From contig NZ_CP061739.1 of assembly GCF_014770435.1 (NCBI RefSeq), positions 1 to 64,000 of the forward strand: 64,000 nucleotides of DNA. The letters are read 5' to 3'. Made by a program: the position numbers and the translations under genes. Below, one piece after another: positions 11,201-19,953 of the stretch. The DNA is from Psychrobacter sp. 28M-43. Its GTDB lineage: Bacteria; Pseudomonadota; Gammaproteobacteria; Pseudomonadales; Moraxellaceae. The number at the start of each line of letters is the position of its first letter. Position 1 is the stretch's first letter. The notes below the pieces were generated by a model that was not told the origin of the DNA, did no database searches, and saw only the letters and a list, made by a program, of their open reading frames with translations.

Positions 11201-12019
11201 TTATTTAGCTGACTTATAGTAGTCAACCATCATCGTACCTAAAGTGCCGTTATTATCGATCGTGACGATTCTGACCGTACCTGATTGTGCTGCAGTACTC
11301 GACTGCACTTGTCCAGCGTTACCTAAGACGACTTGGTTGTCTTTAGACGCCTTTGCCTCGTTACCGATAGCGATACTGTTCATGCCGCCTGCCATAGATT
11401 TATTACCGACCGCCACCGAAGTTGCACCTTGTGCTGCTGCCGCTTCACCGACAGCGGTAGAGCGCATACCACTTGCATTGGCTAGATGACCAAATGCTTG
11501 TGCGCGTTCAGCGGTAGCTTTTGACTGCCAACCGATAGAGGTTGAGCCTAGACCAGCGGCATTAGCTTCACCGCCTACGGCTGTTGCTGAATTTAGACCT
11601 GCATTGGCTTTATTCCCGACAGCAACTGTATCATTATTGCCACCTGCCATAGCTGCCTCACCGACAGCGGTAGAGCGTACACCACTTGCATTGGCTAGAT
11701 GACCAAAAGCTTGTGCACGTTCGGCAGTGGCTTTTGATTGCCAACCAATAGAGGTTGAGCCTAGACCAGCAGCGTTCGCTTGACCGCCAACGGCAGTAGC
11801 TGAGTTTAATCCTGCATTGGCCTGACTACCAATGGCAACGGTATCATTGGTGCCGCTAGTTGTGGCAGCATTGCCGAGAGTGATGGCGGTGCTGCTAGCT
11901 GCGTTTGCAGTCTGATGGTCAGTTCCTGTTGCCATAGCAGTGCAAGAAGCAGTTGCGGCAATGGCAAAGGTAAGGGCACTAATCTTTAGTACTGATTTCG
12001 GTAAAAAGTCCATTTTCAT
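11201..12019 (-). CDS. secreted YadA-head-like beta-roll repeat protein without membrane anchor
   Basis: The 272-residue protein has a signal-peptide-like N-terminus (hydrophobic about 12-25, possible cleavage or lipidation around Cys26) followed by about ten copies of the YadA-head motif of the type SxAIGxxAxA, which forms a left-handed beta-roll in trimeric autotransporter adhesins. Residues 57-127 and 128-198 are a near-exact 71-residue duplication. Unlike YadA/Hia proteins there is no coiled-coil stalk and no C-terminal beta-barrel anchor; it ends in a short segment GTVRIVTIDNNGTLGTMMVD. It could be a shed adhesin head, a surface lipoprotein or a remnant of a larger adhesin. The start has an AAAGGA Shine-Dalgarno. 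Function unknown. Confidence 0.8.
   Translation of the reverse strand: MKMDFLPKSVLKISALTFAIAATASCTAMATGTDHQTANAASSTAITLGNAATTSGTNDTVAIGSQANAGLNSATAVGGQANAAGLGSTSIGWQSKATAERAQAFGHLANASGVRSTAVGEAAMAGGNNDTVAVGNKANAGLNSATAVGGEANAAGLGSTSIGWQSKATAERAQAFGHLANASGMRSTAVGEAAAAQGATSVAVGNKSMAGGMNSIAIGNEAKASKDNQVVLGNAGQVQSSTAAQSGTVRIVTIDNNGTLGTMMVDYYKSAK
11426..11851 (-). repeat. 213-bp tandem duplication inside the YadA-head gene
   Basis: 11639-11851 and 11426-11638 encode the same 71-residue block in perfect register, starting at NDTVA and including the SIGWQSKATAERAQAFGHLA segment. Differences are few (for example VRS versus MRS). High similarity suggests a recent duplication or gene conversion. Confidence 0.85.
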
Positions 12020-12385
12020 TCTTTATTCCTTTTTGTTAGCCTTGATGGCTTATTAGATAGTTTAGGTAGATGTTGATAGATTATAATCATGGCAACATCA
12101 GCGCACTCTGGCACAAATAACTTTATGATAGATAGAGTCCGAAACCTTAATGTAGCATTATTTTTTAATCATTATTAAAACAATGTTCACTTTATATCTT
12201 TGAAGGTTATTTAAGCCGATAAATGGATAATTAGGGTCTAAAAGCACTTTAATTATTTGTAAAAAATCGAATGCGCCTTAATCTACTACAGCAGATAGCG
12301 TAGCGTATATTGATAATACAATGCATATATTGCGCTGTGTTTTTGACGTTCCAAACCATTATTGTTCTAAACAAGAAGAGTACCA
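12020..12385. other. divergent intergenic region
   Basis: 366 AT-rich bases between the divergent YadA-head gene and patB. It must hold both promoters, but no hexamer pair is good enough to name. Short open frames here have no Shine-Dalgarno or family resemblance. Confidence 0.5.
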
Positions 12386-13543
12386 ATGCAATATAACTTT
12401 GATGAAATAATCGATAGACGTAATACAGGGTCACTCAAATGGCACTATACCGATGACACGATTGCGCTATGGGTCGCGGATATGGATTTTAAGGCTGCGC
12501 AGCCTGTCTTAAATGCAATTGAGCAAACAGTGCAGCATGGCATATTGGGATATACCAATCCTACCGAGGCTTTGTATGACTCGATTATTAACTGGCATGG
12601 CCGTCGTTATGACTTGTGGTTAGATAAGCAGGATATTTTATTTTCCCCTGGTGTCGTGCCGAGCTTGGTGCTGATGATGAATGTCTTTACCGAAGTAGGC
12701 GACGCGGTACTGGTCAATGATCCTATTTATACACCGTTTATGACCAAGGTTGAGGGCAATGGCCGTAAGCTTGTGCTCTCTGCATTAAAGGAAGTCGAAG
12801 GCAAGTATCATCTGGACTTGGTCGATATTGAATCCAAAATAGTCGAACATGATGTTAAGCTTTATCTACTCTGCAATCCGCACAATCCAGGCGGGCGCGT
12901 GTGGACGAAAGATGAGCTTGAAGCGGTTCTTTCGATTTGCAAAAAGCACAATGTGGCGATTGTCAGTGATGAGATTCATCAAGATTTGACCTTAACGGGT
13001 CACACGTTTATACCGTTTCTAACGCTAGCAAAAGGCTACGAGCACAATGTCGTAAGCCTGACTTCGATGACCAAAACCTTTAATATCGCAGGTATCAAAG
13101 GCTCGATGATATTTGCTAAAGATAAGGTACTAATCAAAAAAATCAGTCAGCAGCAGCAATTAAATGATGAATACGAGCTGAACCTATTTGCGTATACAGC
13201 TATGCGTAGTGCTTACGAGCACGGCGGTGAGTGGCTAGAGCAAGCGCTTAGTTATATCGAAGCCAACATTGAGTTGACGGTGCAGTTTTTAAATGAGCAT
13301 TTGCCTGATATTAAAATCATGCACCCAGAAGCATCGTACCTAATTTGGCTAGATTGTTCAGCATATAGCCAAGACGATCAGGCGCTGTATGATGCGCTTA
13401 GAGCTGCTAAAGTTGAGCTAAACGCCGGTATTAAATATGGCGAAGAAGGACATTTAAAGATGCGCCTAAATGTGGCCTGCCCTAAAGAAATATTGAGGGA
13501 AGGGTTGACTCGCATTCATGCAGCGTTGAGTGATGCTACGTAG
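12386..13543 (+). CDS. patB: PatB/MalY-family PLP-dependent C-S lyase (cystathionine beta-lyase type)
   Basis: Fold-type I PLP enzyme of the MalY/PatB group, which cleaves the C-S bond of cystathionine or cysteine conjugates to pyruvate, ammonia and a thiol. The 385-residue sequence begins with the family block MQYNFDEIIDRRNTGSLKW and has ALWVADMDF (about 28-36), the LLCNPHNPGGRVW cofactor/substrate segment, SDEIHQDL with the PLP-ring Asp, and SMTKTFNIAG with the Schiff-base lysine at about residue 230. E. coli MalY also represses the maltose regulon; whether this homologue has any regulatory role cannot be seen. It appears monocistronic. Confidence 0.88.
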   Translation: MQYNFDEIIDRRNTGSLKWHYTDDTIALWVADMDFKAAQPVLNAIEQTVQHGILGYTNPTEALYDSIINWHGRRYDLWLDKQDILFSPGVVPSLVLMMNVFTEVGDAVLVNDPIYTPFMTKVEGNGRKLVLSALKEVEGKYHLDLVDIESKIVEHDVKLYLLCNPHNPGGRVWTKDELEAVLSICKKHNVAIVSDEIHQDLTLTGHTFIPFLTLAKGYEHNVVSLTSMTKTFNIAGIKGSMIFAKDKVLIKKISQQQQLNDEYELNLFAYTAMRSAYEHGGEWLEQALSYIEANIELTVQFLNEHLPDIKIMHPEASYLIWLDCSAYSQDDQALYDALRAAKVELNAGIKYGEEGHLKMRLNVACPKEILREGLTRIHAALSDAT

Positions 13544-13720
13544 TAAACTTAGCAAATGGCTGATGAACAGAGAGGAAGATAGTTTCCTCATAACTGGGTT
13601 TACTGTCTACTTTTTGCTTATTTTTGTCATTGCTTAGAGGGTAATTATATAAATTGAGGGTATGCGCGAATAATAATCGCGAATAATCGAACATCTAATA
13701 GCCAATAGAGGGCGTAAACT

Positions 13721-13729
13721 TGTTAAAAT
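13721..13729 (+). promoter_or_regulatory. extended -10 promoter of guaA
   Basis: TGTTAAAAT is a TGn extended -10 with -10 hexamer TAAAAT (13724-13729). The matching -35 position is poor. It predicts a transcript start near 13736 and a guaA leader of about 29 nt. Confidence 0.4.
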
Positions 13730-13764
13730 AGGGCACCAATTTATCTATTGATGGATATCGATTT

Positions 13765-15375
13765 ATGACCACTGCTGCTGCCACTCCTGCAATCAAAGAA
13801 GATCGCATCTTAATCCTCGATTTTGGCTCGCAATATAGCCAGTTAATCGCTCGCCGTGTGCGCGATTCTGGGGTGTTTTGTGAGATGTTCCCTTATGATA
13901 TCGACACTCAGCGCATCATCGATTTTGGCGCAAAAGGCGTCATCTTGTCAGGTGGCCCTGAGAGCGTCCACGCAGAAAACAGCCCACGTATCAACGATGC
14001 GGTATTTGATCTAGGCGTGCCAGTACTAGGTATCTGCTACGGTATGCAAGCAATGGCAGATCGTTTCGGCGGGCAAGTTCATGCCAGTGATATTCATGAG
14101 TTTGGCGCGGCGACTATCGAAGTAAATGGTCACTCGCAGCTGACTGACGGTATCGAAGACAGCAAGACTGACGGCGCGGCTGCCAAGCTAAACGTTTGGA
14201 TGAGTCATGGTGACAAGGTCATCGAAGTACCTGAAGGCTTCGACATCATTGCTAGTACGCCAAGCTGTCCAATCGCGATTATGGCCAATGATGATAAGCA
14301 ATACTACGGCCTACAGTTCCACCCAGAGGTCACGCATACGTTACAAGGTCAAGCGCTGCTTGGTCGTTTCGTGCATCAAATCTGTGAATGTGCAGGTGAG
14401 TGGACGCCAGACAATATCGCTGATATGCGTATCGCACAGTTAAAAGAGCAAATCGGTGACAAGCAAGTATTACTAGGTCTATCGGGCGGTGTTGATAGTT
14501 CAGTCGTTGCCGCGCTATTGCACAAAGCAATCGGCGATCAGCTGACTTGTGTGTTCGTTGATAACGGTCTATTGCGTTTGCATGAAGGCGACCAAGTCAT
14601 GCAAATCTTTGCAGAAAACATGGGTGTGAAAGTCATCCGCGTCGATGCCGAAGACTTGTTTTTAGATGCGCTAGCAGGCGAGTCTGACCCAGAGAAGAAA
14701 CGTAAAATCATCGGCAAGACATTCATCGACGTATTCGCTGATAGCGCGCGTCAAGTGAGTGAGCAGAGCGATGGTAAAGTCGTTGAGTTTTTGGCACAGG
14801 GTACGATTTACCCAGACGTTATCGAATCTGCTAAGTCGCATCAAGGCAAAGCGCATGTGATTAAGAGCCATCATAACGTAGGCGGTTTGCCAGATGATTT
14901 GGCATTTAAACTGATTGAGCCGTTACGTGATTTGTTTAAAGACGAAGTGCGCAAGCTTGGTATTACCTTGGGCCTACCTGCCAAAATGATCTATCGTCAT
15001 CCGTTCCCAGGTCCAGGTTTGGGCGTACGCATCCTTGGCGAAGTCAAAAAAGAATATGCTGATATTCTGCGTTTGGCTGATGCTATCTTTATGCAAGAGC
15101 TTGAGCGCTCAGGCTGGTATGACAAGACGGCACAAGCATTTGCCGTATTCCAACCAATCAAATCTGTCGGCGTGGTCGGCGATGGCCGCCGCTATGCGTG
15201 GGTAATCGCGCTACGTGCGGTTGAGACGGTAGACTTTATGACCGCTCGTTTTGCGCATCTGCCGTATGATTTGATCGAGACTGTATCGAACCGCATTATG
15301 AATGAAATCGCTGAAGTATCACGCGTGACTTATGATGTGTCGAGCAAGCCACCTGCAACGATTGAGTGGGAATAA
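13765..15375 (+). CDS. guaA: GMP synthase (glutamine-hydrolysing)
   Basis: Converts XMP to GMP using ATP and glutamine-derived ammonia, the last step of GMP synthesis. The 536-residue protein has an N-terminal class I glutamine amidotransferase domain with the nucleophile Cys91 in GICYGMQAM and His/Glu in [10 protein letters not shown], an ATP-pyrophosphatase domain with LSGGVDSSV, and the C-terminal dimerisation domain with [13 protein letters not shown] and the family end KPPATIEWE. The first ten or so residues are an extra Ala/Thr-rich tip. It is followed by a strong terminator and looks monocistronic; guaB is not adjacent in this window. Confidence 0.98.
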   Translation: MTTAAATPAIKEDRILILDFGSQYSQLIARRVRDSGVFCEMFPYDIDTQRIIDFGAKGVILSGGPESVHAENSPRINDAVFDLGVPVLGICYGMQAMADRFGGQVHASDIHEFGAATIEVNGHSQLTDGIEDSKTDGAAAKLNVWMSHGDKVIEVPEGFDIIASTPSCPIAIMANDDKQYYGLQFHPEVTHTLQGQALLGRFVHQICECAGEWTPDNIADMRIAQLKEQIGDKQVLLGLSGGVDSSVVAALLHKAIGDQLTCVFVDNGLLRLHEGDQVMQIFAENMGVKVIRVDAEDLFLDALAGESDPEKKRKIIGKTFIDVFADSARQVSEQSDGKVVEFLAQGTIYPDVIESAKSHQGKAHVIKSHHNVGGLPDDLAFKLIEPLRDLFKDEVRKLGITLGLPAKMIYRHPFPGPGLGVRILGEVKKEYADILRLADAIFMQELERSGWYDKTAQAFAVFQPIKSVGVVGDGRRYAWVIALRAVETVDFMTARFAHLPYDLIETVSNRIMNEIAEVSRVTYDVSSKPPATIEWE

Positions 15376-15412
15376 CATCAAGCCAAAAATCTGATTATTT
15401 CAATATAGTAAT

Positions 15413-15447
15413 AAAAAAAACACTCAACTTGGTTGGGTGTTTTTTTT
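15413..15447. terminator. guaA terminator
   Basis: CACTCAAC-TTG-GTTGGGTG (one T-G pair) bounded by eight A and eight T. Confidence 0.9.
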
Positions 15448-15563
15448 GTTATCCAAAGAAGTAGAAGACAAGTAAATGTTAGTGCTCTATCTCACTAACT
15501 ATTATGCTATCTTTGGAATTGATTTTGGACAATTAAAAACGGTTCAATAAAAGGAATTCGGAA

Positions 15564-16706
15564 ATGGATGAAGAACCTAGAAAAGAATACAAACTACCAT
15601 CAATGTTAGAAATGTTCGATAAAGTTCAGAGTCAAATGAACCCGTTATCCTACCAGCTCGAAAAATTAAACAGTATACAAGGGATAGCAAACCAGTATGA
15701 GCATCTTAACCCAGCTGTAAATATTGCGGATATTGCAAGAAAAGCTGTTCAACCAGTAGATTTGGCTTCCAGCAATGTTGTAGACCATATTGCAGTAGCA
15801 ATGAGTGCTCAGTTGAGAGTTCCAGAAGCAATGGCCGTGCAAGATAATTTTCTTGAAATGAAAAAGGGGATGGGTGCCTACAATAATAGTCTCATGTCTG
15901 AGAGAGAGAGCCTGATACAAAGTACAGGAGGAACTAGTATATATGAAAATATGATGTCATCAGTAAATCTAATCAGGGATTCGTTAGAACCATATAGAAG
16001 CACTTTTGATGCAGTGCGTACCTCATTTGAAGCAAGTGAATCTTTTAAACTTGCAAGAGAGCTACAATCGCAAGTAGTTTTAGCTACTTCCACATTATCA
16101 AAATACTCGGATGTTTTTGAGCAGTTTAATTCGTTACGCAATCTTGAGTATTTTCAATCAATATTTGAACTAAATAATTTTCAGTTTGAAGAAGTTGTAA
16201 GCATTAATTTAACGCAAGGAGATATAACGAGATTTACAGAAAAACCGATATCTGAAATTGAGTCTGATTTAAGTGATGAAATCAAATCAGGAAAGGGTTT
16301 TAGTTTATATTCAGATCAGGATAAGAAATATTTATCTTATATTTACCATTATTATCTACTACCATTATTTTTTGGCTATTTATTTTTAAATATGTCGAAT
16401 ATTCTTCAGGCTAAAGAAGAGTTAAAAGTAATGGAAACTAAGCAGGAAATAAGGTCATTTACAAGATCTTCACATACTACGTTTGACCGTAAAGCATTAA
16501 AAGGTCATCGATTTGTTATGGTTAATTTACTTAATTTTCGCGATAGACCTAGTATGAATTCTAACGTGATTGATTCTTTACCGATTGGTACTACTGTAAG
16601 GGTTTTAAACAAATCTGAACGCTCGTGGCTTCTTGTAGAAGTCGAAATTAATGGTGAATTAGAGCAAGGTTGGGTTCTAAGACGTTATACAACTTATTTT
16701 AAATAA
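15564..16706 (+). CDS. unrecognised one-TM protein with C-terminal SH3b domain
   Basis: I do not recognise this 380-residue family. Residues 1-250 look soluble and mostly helical, rich in Ser/Gln/Asn/Leu, with no signal peptide and no enzyme motif seen. Residues 258-279 form one membrane segment (YYLLPLFFGYLFLNMSNIL). Residues 284-312 are charged, and 316-377 resemble a bacterial SH3 (SH3b) domain: NLLNFRDRPSMNSNVIDSLP, then GTTVRVLNKSERSWLLVEV and GWVLRRY. SH3b domains often bind peptidoglycan or peptides. Codon use is more AT-rich than in guaA next door, which suggests acquisition. It has its own Shine-Dalgarno (AAGGA, 8-base spacing) and terminators on both sides, so it is a single-gene unit. 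Stress, envelope or phage-response roles would be guesses. Confidence 0.7.
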   Translation: MDEEPRKEYKLPSMLEMFDKVQSQMNPLSYQLEKLNSIQGIANQYEHLNPAVNIADIARKAVQPVDLASSNVVDHIAVAMSAQLRVPEAMAVQDNFLEMKKGMGAYNNSLMSERESLIQSTGGTSIYENMMSSVNLIRDSLEPYRSTFDAVRTSFEASESFKLARELQSQVVLATSTLSKYSDVFEQFNSLRNLEYFQSIFELNNFQFEEVVSINLTQGDITRFTEKPISEIESDLSDEIKSGKGFSLYSDQDKKYLSYIYHYYLLPLFFGYLFLNMSNILQAKEELKVMETKQEIRSFTRSSHTTFDRKALKGHRFVMVNLLNFRDRPSMNSNVIDSLPIGTTVRVLNKSERSWLLVEVEINGELEQGWVLRRYTTYFK

Positions 16707-16740
16707 TTTAAGTATGAATAAGGCTGTTTCTGAAACCTAA

Positions 16741-16774
16741 AAAAAGCAGCACCTCAAAAGAGATGCTGCCTTTT
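16741..16774. terminator. terminator after the SH3b gene, convergent with acuI
   Basis: GCAGCACCTC-AAAA-GAGATGCTGC (one C-A mismatch) preceded by A's and followed by CTTTTATTTA. Confidence 0.75.
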
Positions 16775-16799
16775 ATTTATAAGACTAGCTCTTAAAAAA

Positions 16800-17804
16800 C
16801 TAACCCTTCACATTCACCACATAACGCCCAACTACTTTGCTCGACATAAAGCGATCTAAGTATTCTGGCGTTTGCTCTAGCGTAATCTCTTCACCATAAC
16901 TCTCAAGATTAGGGAGTTTCATATCAGTGGCGACACGTTTCCAAATGGCTTCTTTATCAGCCAGCGGAATATAAACCGAGTCGATACCCAGTAAAGATAC
17001 CGCACGGGTGATAAAAGGTATCACCGACATCGAAAAATCAGCGCCGCTTGCTAGGCCACAACTGGTTACCGCACCGCCAGATTTGGTTTGCTTGAGCAGG
17101 TTGGGTAAGTAGTCGCCGCCAATGGTATCAATAGCATTGGCCCATAGCTCACGGCCGACAGGCTTATTACCGATTTCATTGATGGTATCGCGATGACGTA
17201 CTTCGCTCGCGCCAAGCTCTTTTAGATGTTCGCTTTGCTCTGGTTTACCTGAGAATGCAATTACGTCATAGCCGAGCTGCTTTAAGATAGCAATACTGAT
17301 CGTACCGACGCCACCTGTTGCGCCTGTTACAGCGACTGGGCCATCACTTGGTTTTGCGCCCATTTTTTCTAGCTTTTGCACACTTAGCGCTGCGGTTAAG
17401 CCGCCTGTACCATAGGTCATCGCTTCTTTTAGCGTGAGTGTTTCTGGACAAGCCAGTGCCCAATCTGCTGGGATTGAGATCATCTGACCGAGACCACCAT
17501 CGGTATCCATACCGAGATCATAGCCGAATACCAATACTTCTTGCCCTACAGTAAACGTGCCTGATTTGTCACTGACGACGACGCCTGCTGCATCGATACC
17601 AGGGGTATGCGGGTACTGTTTGGTGATTCGTTTATTACCAGTGGCTGACATCGCATCTTTAAAGTTTAACGATGAATAATGCACTTCGATGAGCAAGTCA
17701 TTCTCTGGCAAGTCACTGACTTTGCGCTGTTGGATGCTTTTTTTGAATTCACCATCGCTGGTTTCTTCAACGACTAATGCTTTGAATGTTGTATCGTTTG
17801 ACAT
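16800..17804 (-). CDS. acuI: YhdH/AcuI-type quinone oxidoreductase (acrylyl-CoA reductase family)
   Basis: NADPH-dependent medium-chain dehydrogenase/reductase of the YhdH/YhfP group; E. coli YhdH/AcuI reduces acrylyl-CoA to propionyl-CoA and protects against that electrophile. The 334-residue sequence has the family landmarks SSLNFKDAMSATGNKRI (44-60), PHTPGIDAAGVV (65-76) and the dinucleotide loop VTGATGGVGTISIA (159-172). Zinc-ligand cysteines are absent, as expected for this subgroup. An AAGGA Shine-Dalgarno supports the start. It lies downstream of a second reductase on the same strand, with a terminator between them, so the two are probably transcribed separately. Confidence 0.88.
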   Translation of the reverse strand: MSNDTTFKALVVEETSDGEFKKSIQQRKVSDLPENDLLIEVHYSSLNFKDAMSATGNKRITKQYPHTPGIDAAGVVVSDKSGTFTVGQEVLVFGYDLGMDTDGGLGQMISIPADWALACPETLTLKEAMTYGTGGLTAALSVQKLEKMGAKPSDGPVAVTGATGGVGTISIAILKQLGYDVIAFSGKPEQSEHLKELGASEVRHRDTINEIGNKPVGRELWANAIDTIGGDYLPNLLKQTKSGGAVTSCGLASGADFSMSVIPFITRAVSLLGIDSVYIPLADKEAIWKRVATDMKLPNLESYGEEITLEQTPEYLDRFMSSKVVGRYVVNVKG

Positions 17805-17901
17805 GGTTATATCCTTATTAAATATTATTATTTGGGTTGATAGGCAATTGCTTATGAAACTAATTACTTTGAAATAATCATGACAACAGCATGGTTAAAA
17901 T

Positions 17902-17947
17902 AAAAAAGCCCATAGTATTATCTAACGAGTAATACAGATGGACTTTT
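17902..17947 (-). terminator. terminator of the upstream reductase gene
   Basis: On the minus strand AGTCCAT pairs with ATGGGCT, with an inner GTATTA/TAATAC stem, followed by a T-run. It sits between the 17997 gene and acuI. Confidence 0.7.
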
Positions 17948-17996
17948 CATATTTATGATGCCTTTAATGACAATCAATGCAAGGTTAGAGTATTGC

Positions 17997-18974
17997 TTAA
18001 GGCTTTAGAATAACTTTACCTTTTTTGCTTGATTGTACTTTTCCAGAGACGGCAGTCGTGATGTCGTCCAGACTATAGATAGCTTCGATAGGTAGCTTTA
18101 GGTCGCCGTTCGAAGCGCGCTCTAGTAGCTCATCGATTAGACGTTGTTTGTTTTCTAGATCCATTTCTTGACTGGTTTTGCTACCCCAGAAGCCTTTTAC
18201 AACGGCTTGCTTAAAGATCAAGCTACCAGCGTCTAATGCCATTGGCTTGCCTGACATGATACCAAATGAGACCAGCGTGCCTTTGCTGCCAAGTAATGAT
18301 AGTAGCTCGTTGCTCGACTCACCACCGACTGAATCGACGGCTGCTGTAATCTTATCATCACCAATGATAGCGCGAACTTGGTCTTTCCAGTCGTCATCAG
18401 CAGTGACGACATTGTTTTTGATACCGAGGGAGGTCAGCTCTTCCATCGCATCTTTACTACGTACAAGGTTGATCGTATTTACACCGCGTGCTGCTGCTAG
18501 CATGGCAAGGGTTTTACCGACAGCGCCGTTTGCCGCGTTATGAATAATCCATTGACCTTTATCTACTTCTAGGAACTCTAATAGCATTAGGGCAGATAAC
18601 GGCATCGCAATCAGCTGGGCAGCCAACTCGTCTTCGATACTATCAGGCATGTTAAATACCATACTGGCAGGGGCGACAAAATACTCTGCCCACGTTTCAT
18701 GCACACTGGCACACGCCACACGCTGGCCAACACTGAACTCTGTCACATCATCGCCCACGGCATCGATAATACCTAGCGCTTCACTACCACCGATGGCTGG
18801 CATCTCAGGCTTATAGCCATATTGACCACTTACCGTTAGCAAGTCATGGTTGTGAATAGGGGAGAGGATGGTTTTGATACGGACTTCGTTGGCTGCTGGC
18901 TGTGGCATGGGGCTGTCGCCAACGCTCAATACGTCAGAAGGTTTGCCAAAGCTGTTATGAATAGCACTACGCAT
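17997..18974 (-). CDS. zinc-free MDR-family reductase (enoyl reductase-like)
   Basis: Medium-chain dehydrogenase/reductase of 325 residues, closest in layout to the Etr1/MECR trans-2-enoyl reductases and related quinone reductases. Visible landmarks are the N-terminal GroES-like fold with IGGSEALGIIDAVGDDV (61-77), and the nucleotide loop IIHNAANGAVGKTLAML (143-159), which matches the NA(A/S)NSxVG pattern of Etr1-type enzymes. No structural or catalytic zinc cysteines are seen. Start supported by AAGGA. About 150 bases upstream on this strand is a promoter whose -35 overlaps the inverted repeat TAGAC-n5-GTCTA, so expression is probably repressor-controlled, plausibly by an electrophile-sensing TetR protein. 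Substrate not assignable. Confidence 0.82.
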   Translation of the reverse strand: MRSAIHNSFGKPSDVLSVGDSPMPQPAANEVRIKTILSPIHNHDLLTVSGQYGYKPEMPAIGGSEALGIIDAVGDDVTEFSVGQRVACASVHETWAEYFVAPASMVFNMPDSIEDELAAQLIAMPLSALMLLEFLEVDKGQWIIHNAANGAVGKTLAMLAAARGVNTINLVRSKDAMEELTSLGIKNNVVTADDDWKDQVRAIIGDDKITAAVDSVGGESSNELLSLLGSKGTLVSFGIMSGKPMALDAGSLIFKQAVVKGFWGSKTSQEMDLENKQRLIDELLERASNGDLKLPIEAIYSLDDITTAVSGKVQSSKKGKVILKP

Positions 18975-19133
18975 GATGATTTCCTTTATCTATTTATGAT
19001 TTAATTTACGTATAAGTGTATGAATAACCGACTATAAACATCATGTCATTGAGATCATTCATCGATGTATTTTTTCTTCTAGTAGAAACGATACCATGAT
19101 AATGATGCTTAGAGGTTATCGACTAACAAAGAC

Positions 19134-19162
19134 ACTATACTTAAAAATAGACTGGTCGTCTA
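19134..19162 (-). promoter_or_regulatory. reductase promoter with TetR-type operator
   Basis: On the minus strand, -35 TAGACG (19162-19157), 17-base spacer, -10 TATAGT (19139-19134). The perfect inverted repeat TAGAC-TGGTC-GTCTA (19148-19162) covers the -35 and the spacer. The geometry is that of a repressor site. The half-site resembles operators of NemR-type electrophile-sensing TetR repressors; that link is inference. Confidence 0.55.
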
Positions 19163-19708
19163 GGAGTCGGATACATTTGCGCTAACGGGATTTTGTTATA
19201 GAAAGCTTGGCTTACATCGGTAATATTCTTTGTGTTACTGCTCACACTGATGTAGAGCTGTTCATGTTATTTGATTTGTGGGATTCAGCAGGATTCTCTA
19301 ATGAATAGGGCTTTTTAGAGAGAAACTAAAAATAAAAATCATTGGTGACATGACTCAATGAATTATAGCGAATATCTTAATTAATCACCGTGCTACTCAA
19401 GGTCGCACTAGAACGTATCACATGAATGGTCTTCCATATGATTATCTAAATTATCAAATGTCTTAAGCTTAATAATAGAATACGATTCCAAGTATTAGTT
19501 CGTAAGCACTATAAAATGTCAAACATATGTCAGATACAATTTATAACATATGAGTAGCATTTTGACGAGTGATGGGTTTTTTATAAAAAAATCGGTTAAA
19601 TCTTTGTAGAATTCCGTAAATTAGTATGTTTTTTGTTCATTTTTACTCATTAATAGTATATGCAGATGTTTGACTAAATTCACGTTTTTTCTATGAACTG
19701 AAAAATTG

Positions 19709-19737
19709 TTGACATTGATAACTTTTTTTACTATTAC
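19709..19737 (+). promoter_or_regulatory. candidate promoter of the opp operon
   Basis: TTGACA (19709-19714), 17-base spacer, TATTAC (19732-19737). The leader to the chosen oppA start would be about 210 nt. Confidence 0.5.
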
Positions 19738-19953
19738 TATTACCAATAGTTTTCTAACACACATTATGAACAGATGGTAGTCATCTAGACAGCCACTACA
19801 AACAATCCAGATAATTATGATGATTACAAAGTTACTGGTCAAATTATGGCCTTTAACGACGTAAATAATGCATATGAAAACGATATATTAACTGTAAATG
19901 GATTTACTACTAGATTAGTTAATCTGATCGCCACCTGCCTGCTAGGACGCCAT

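Larger units (their letters stand above)
18975..19953. other. long gene-free region between reductase and opp operon
   Basis: About 980 bases, the longest gene-free stretch in the window, AT-rich especially from 19300 on. It holds the operator-promoter of the minus-strand reductase (19134-19162) and a good sigma-70 promoter for oppA (19709-19737). The 500 or so bases between them show no open frame with a Shine-Dalgarno, no tRNA and no clear terminator. A small RNA is possible but not supported. Confidence 0.5.

Noticed and set aside
12249..12434. 61-codon minus-strand open frame overlapping the patB start
   Set aside because: No ribosome site, unusual composition and overlap with a real gene.
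19846..19953. N-terminal extension of OppA
   Set aside because: The in-frame ATG at 19846 lacks a Shine-Dalgarno and would place 36 residues before a perfect lipoprotein signal; 19954 is preferred.
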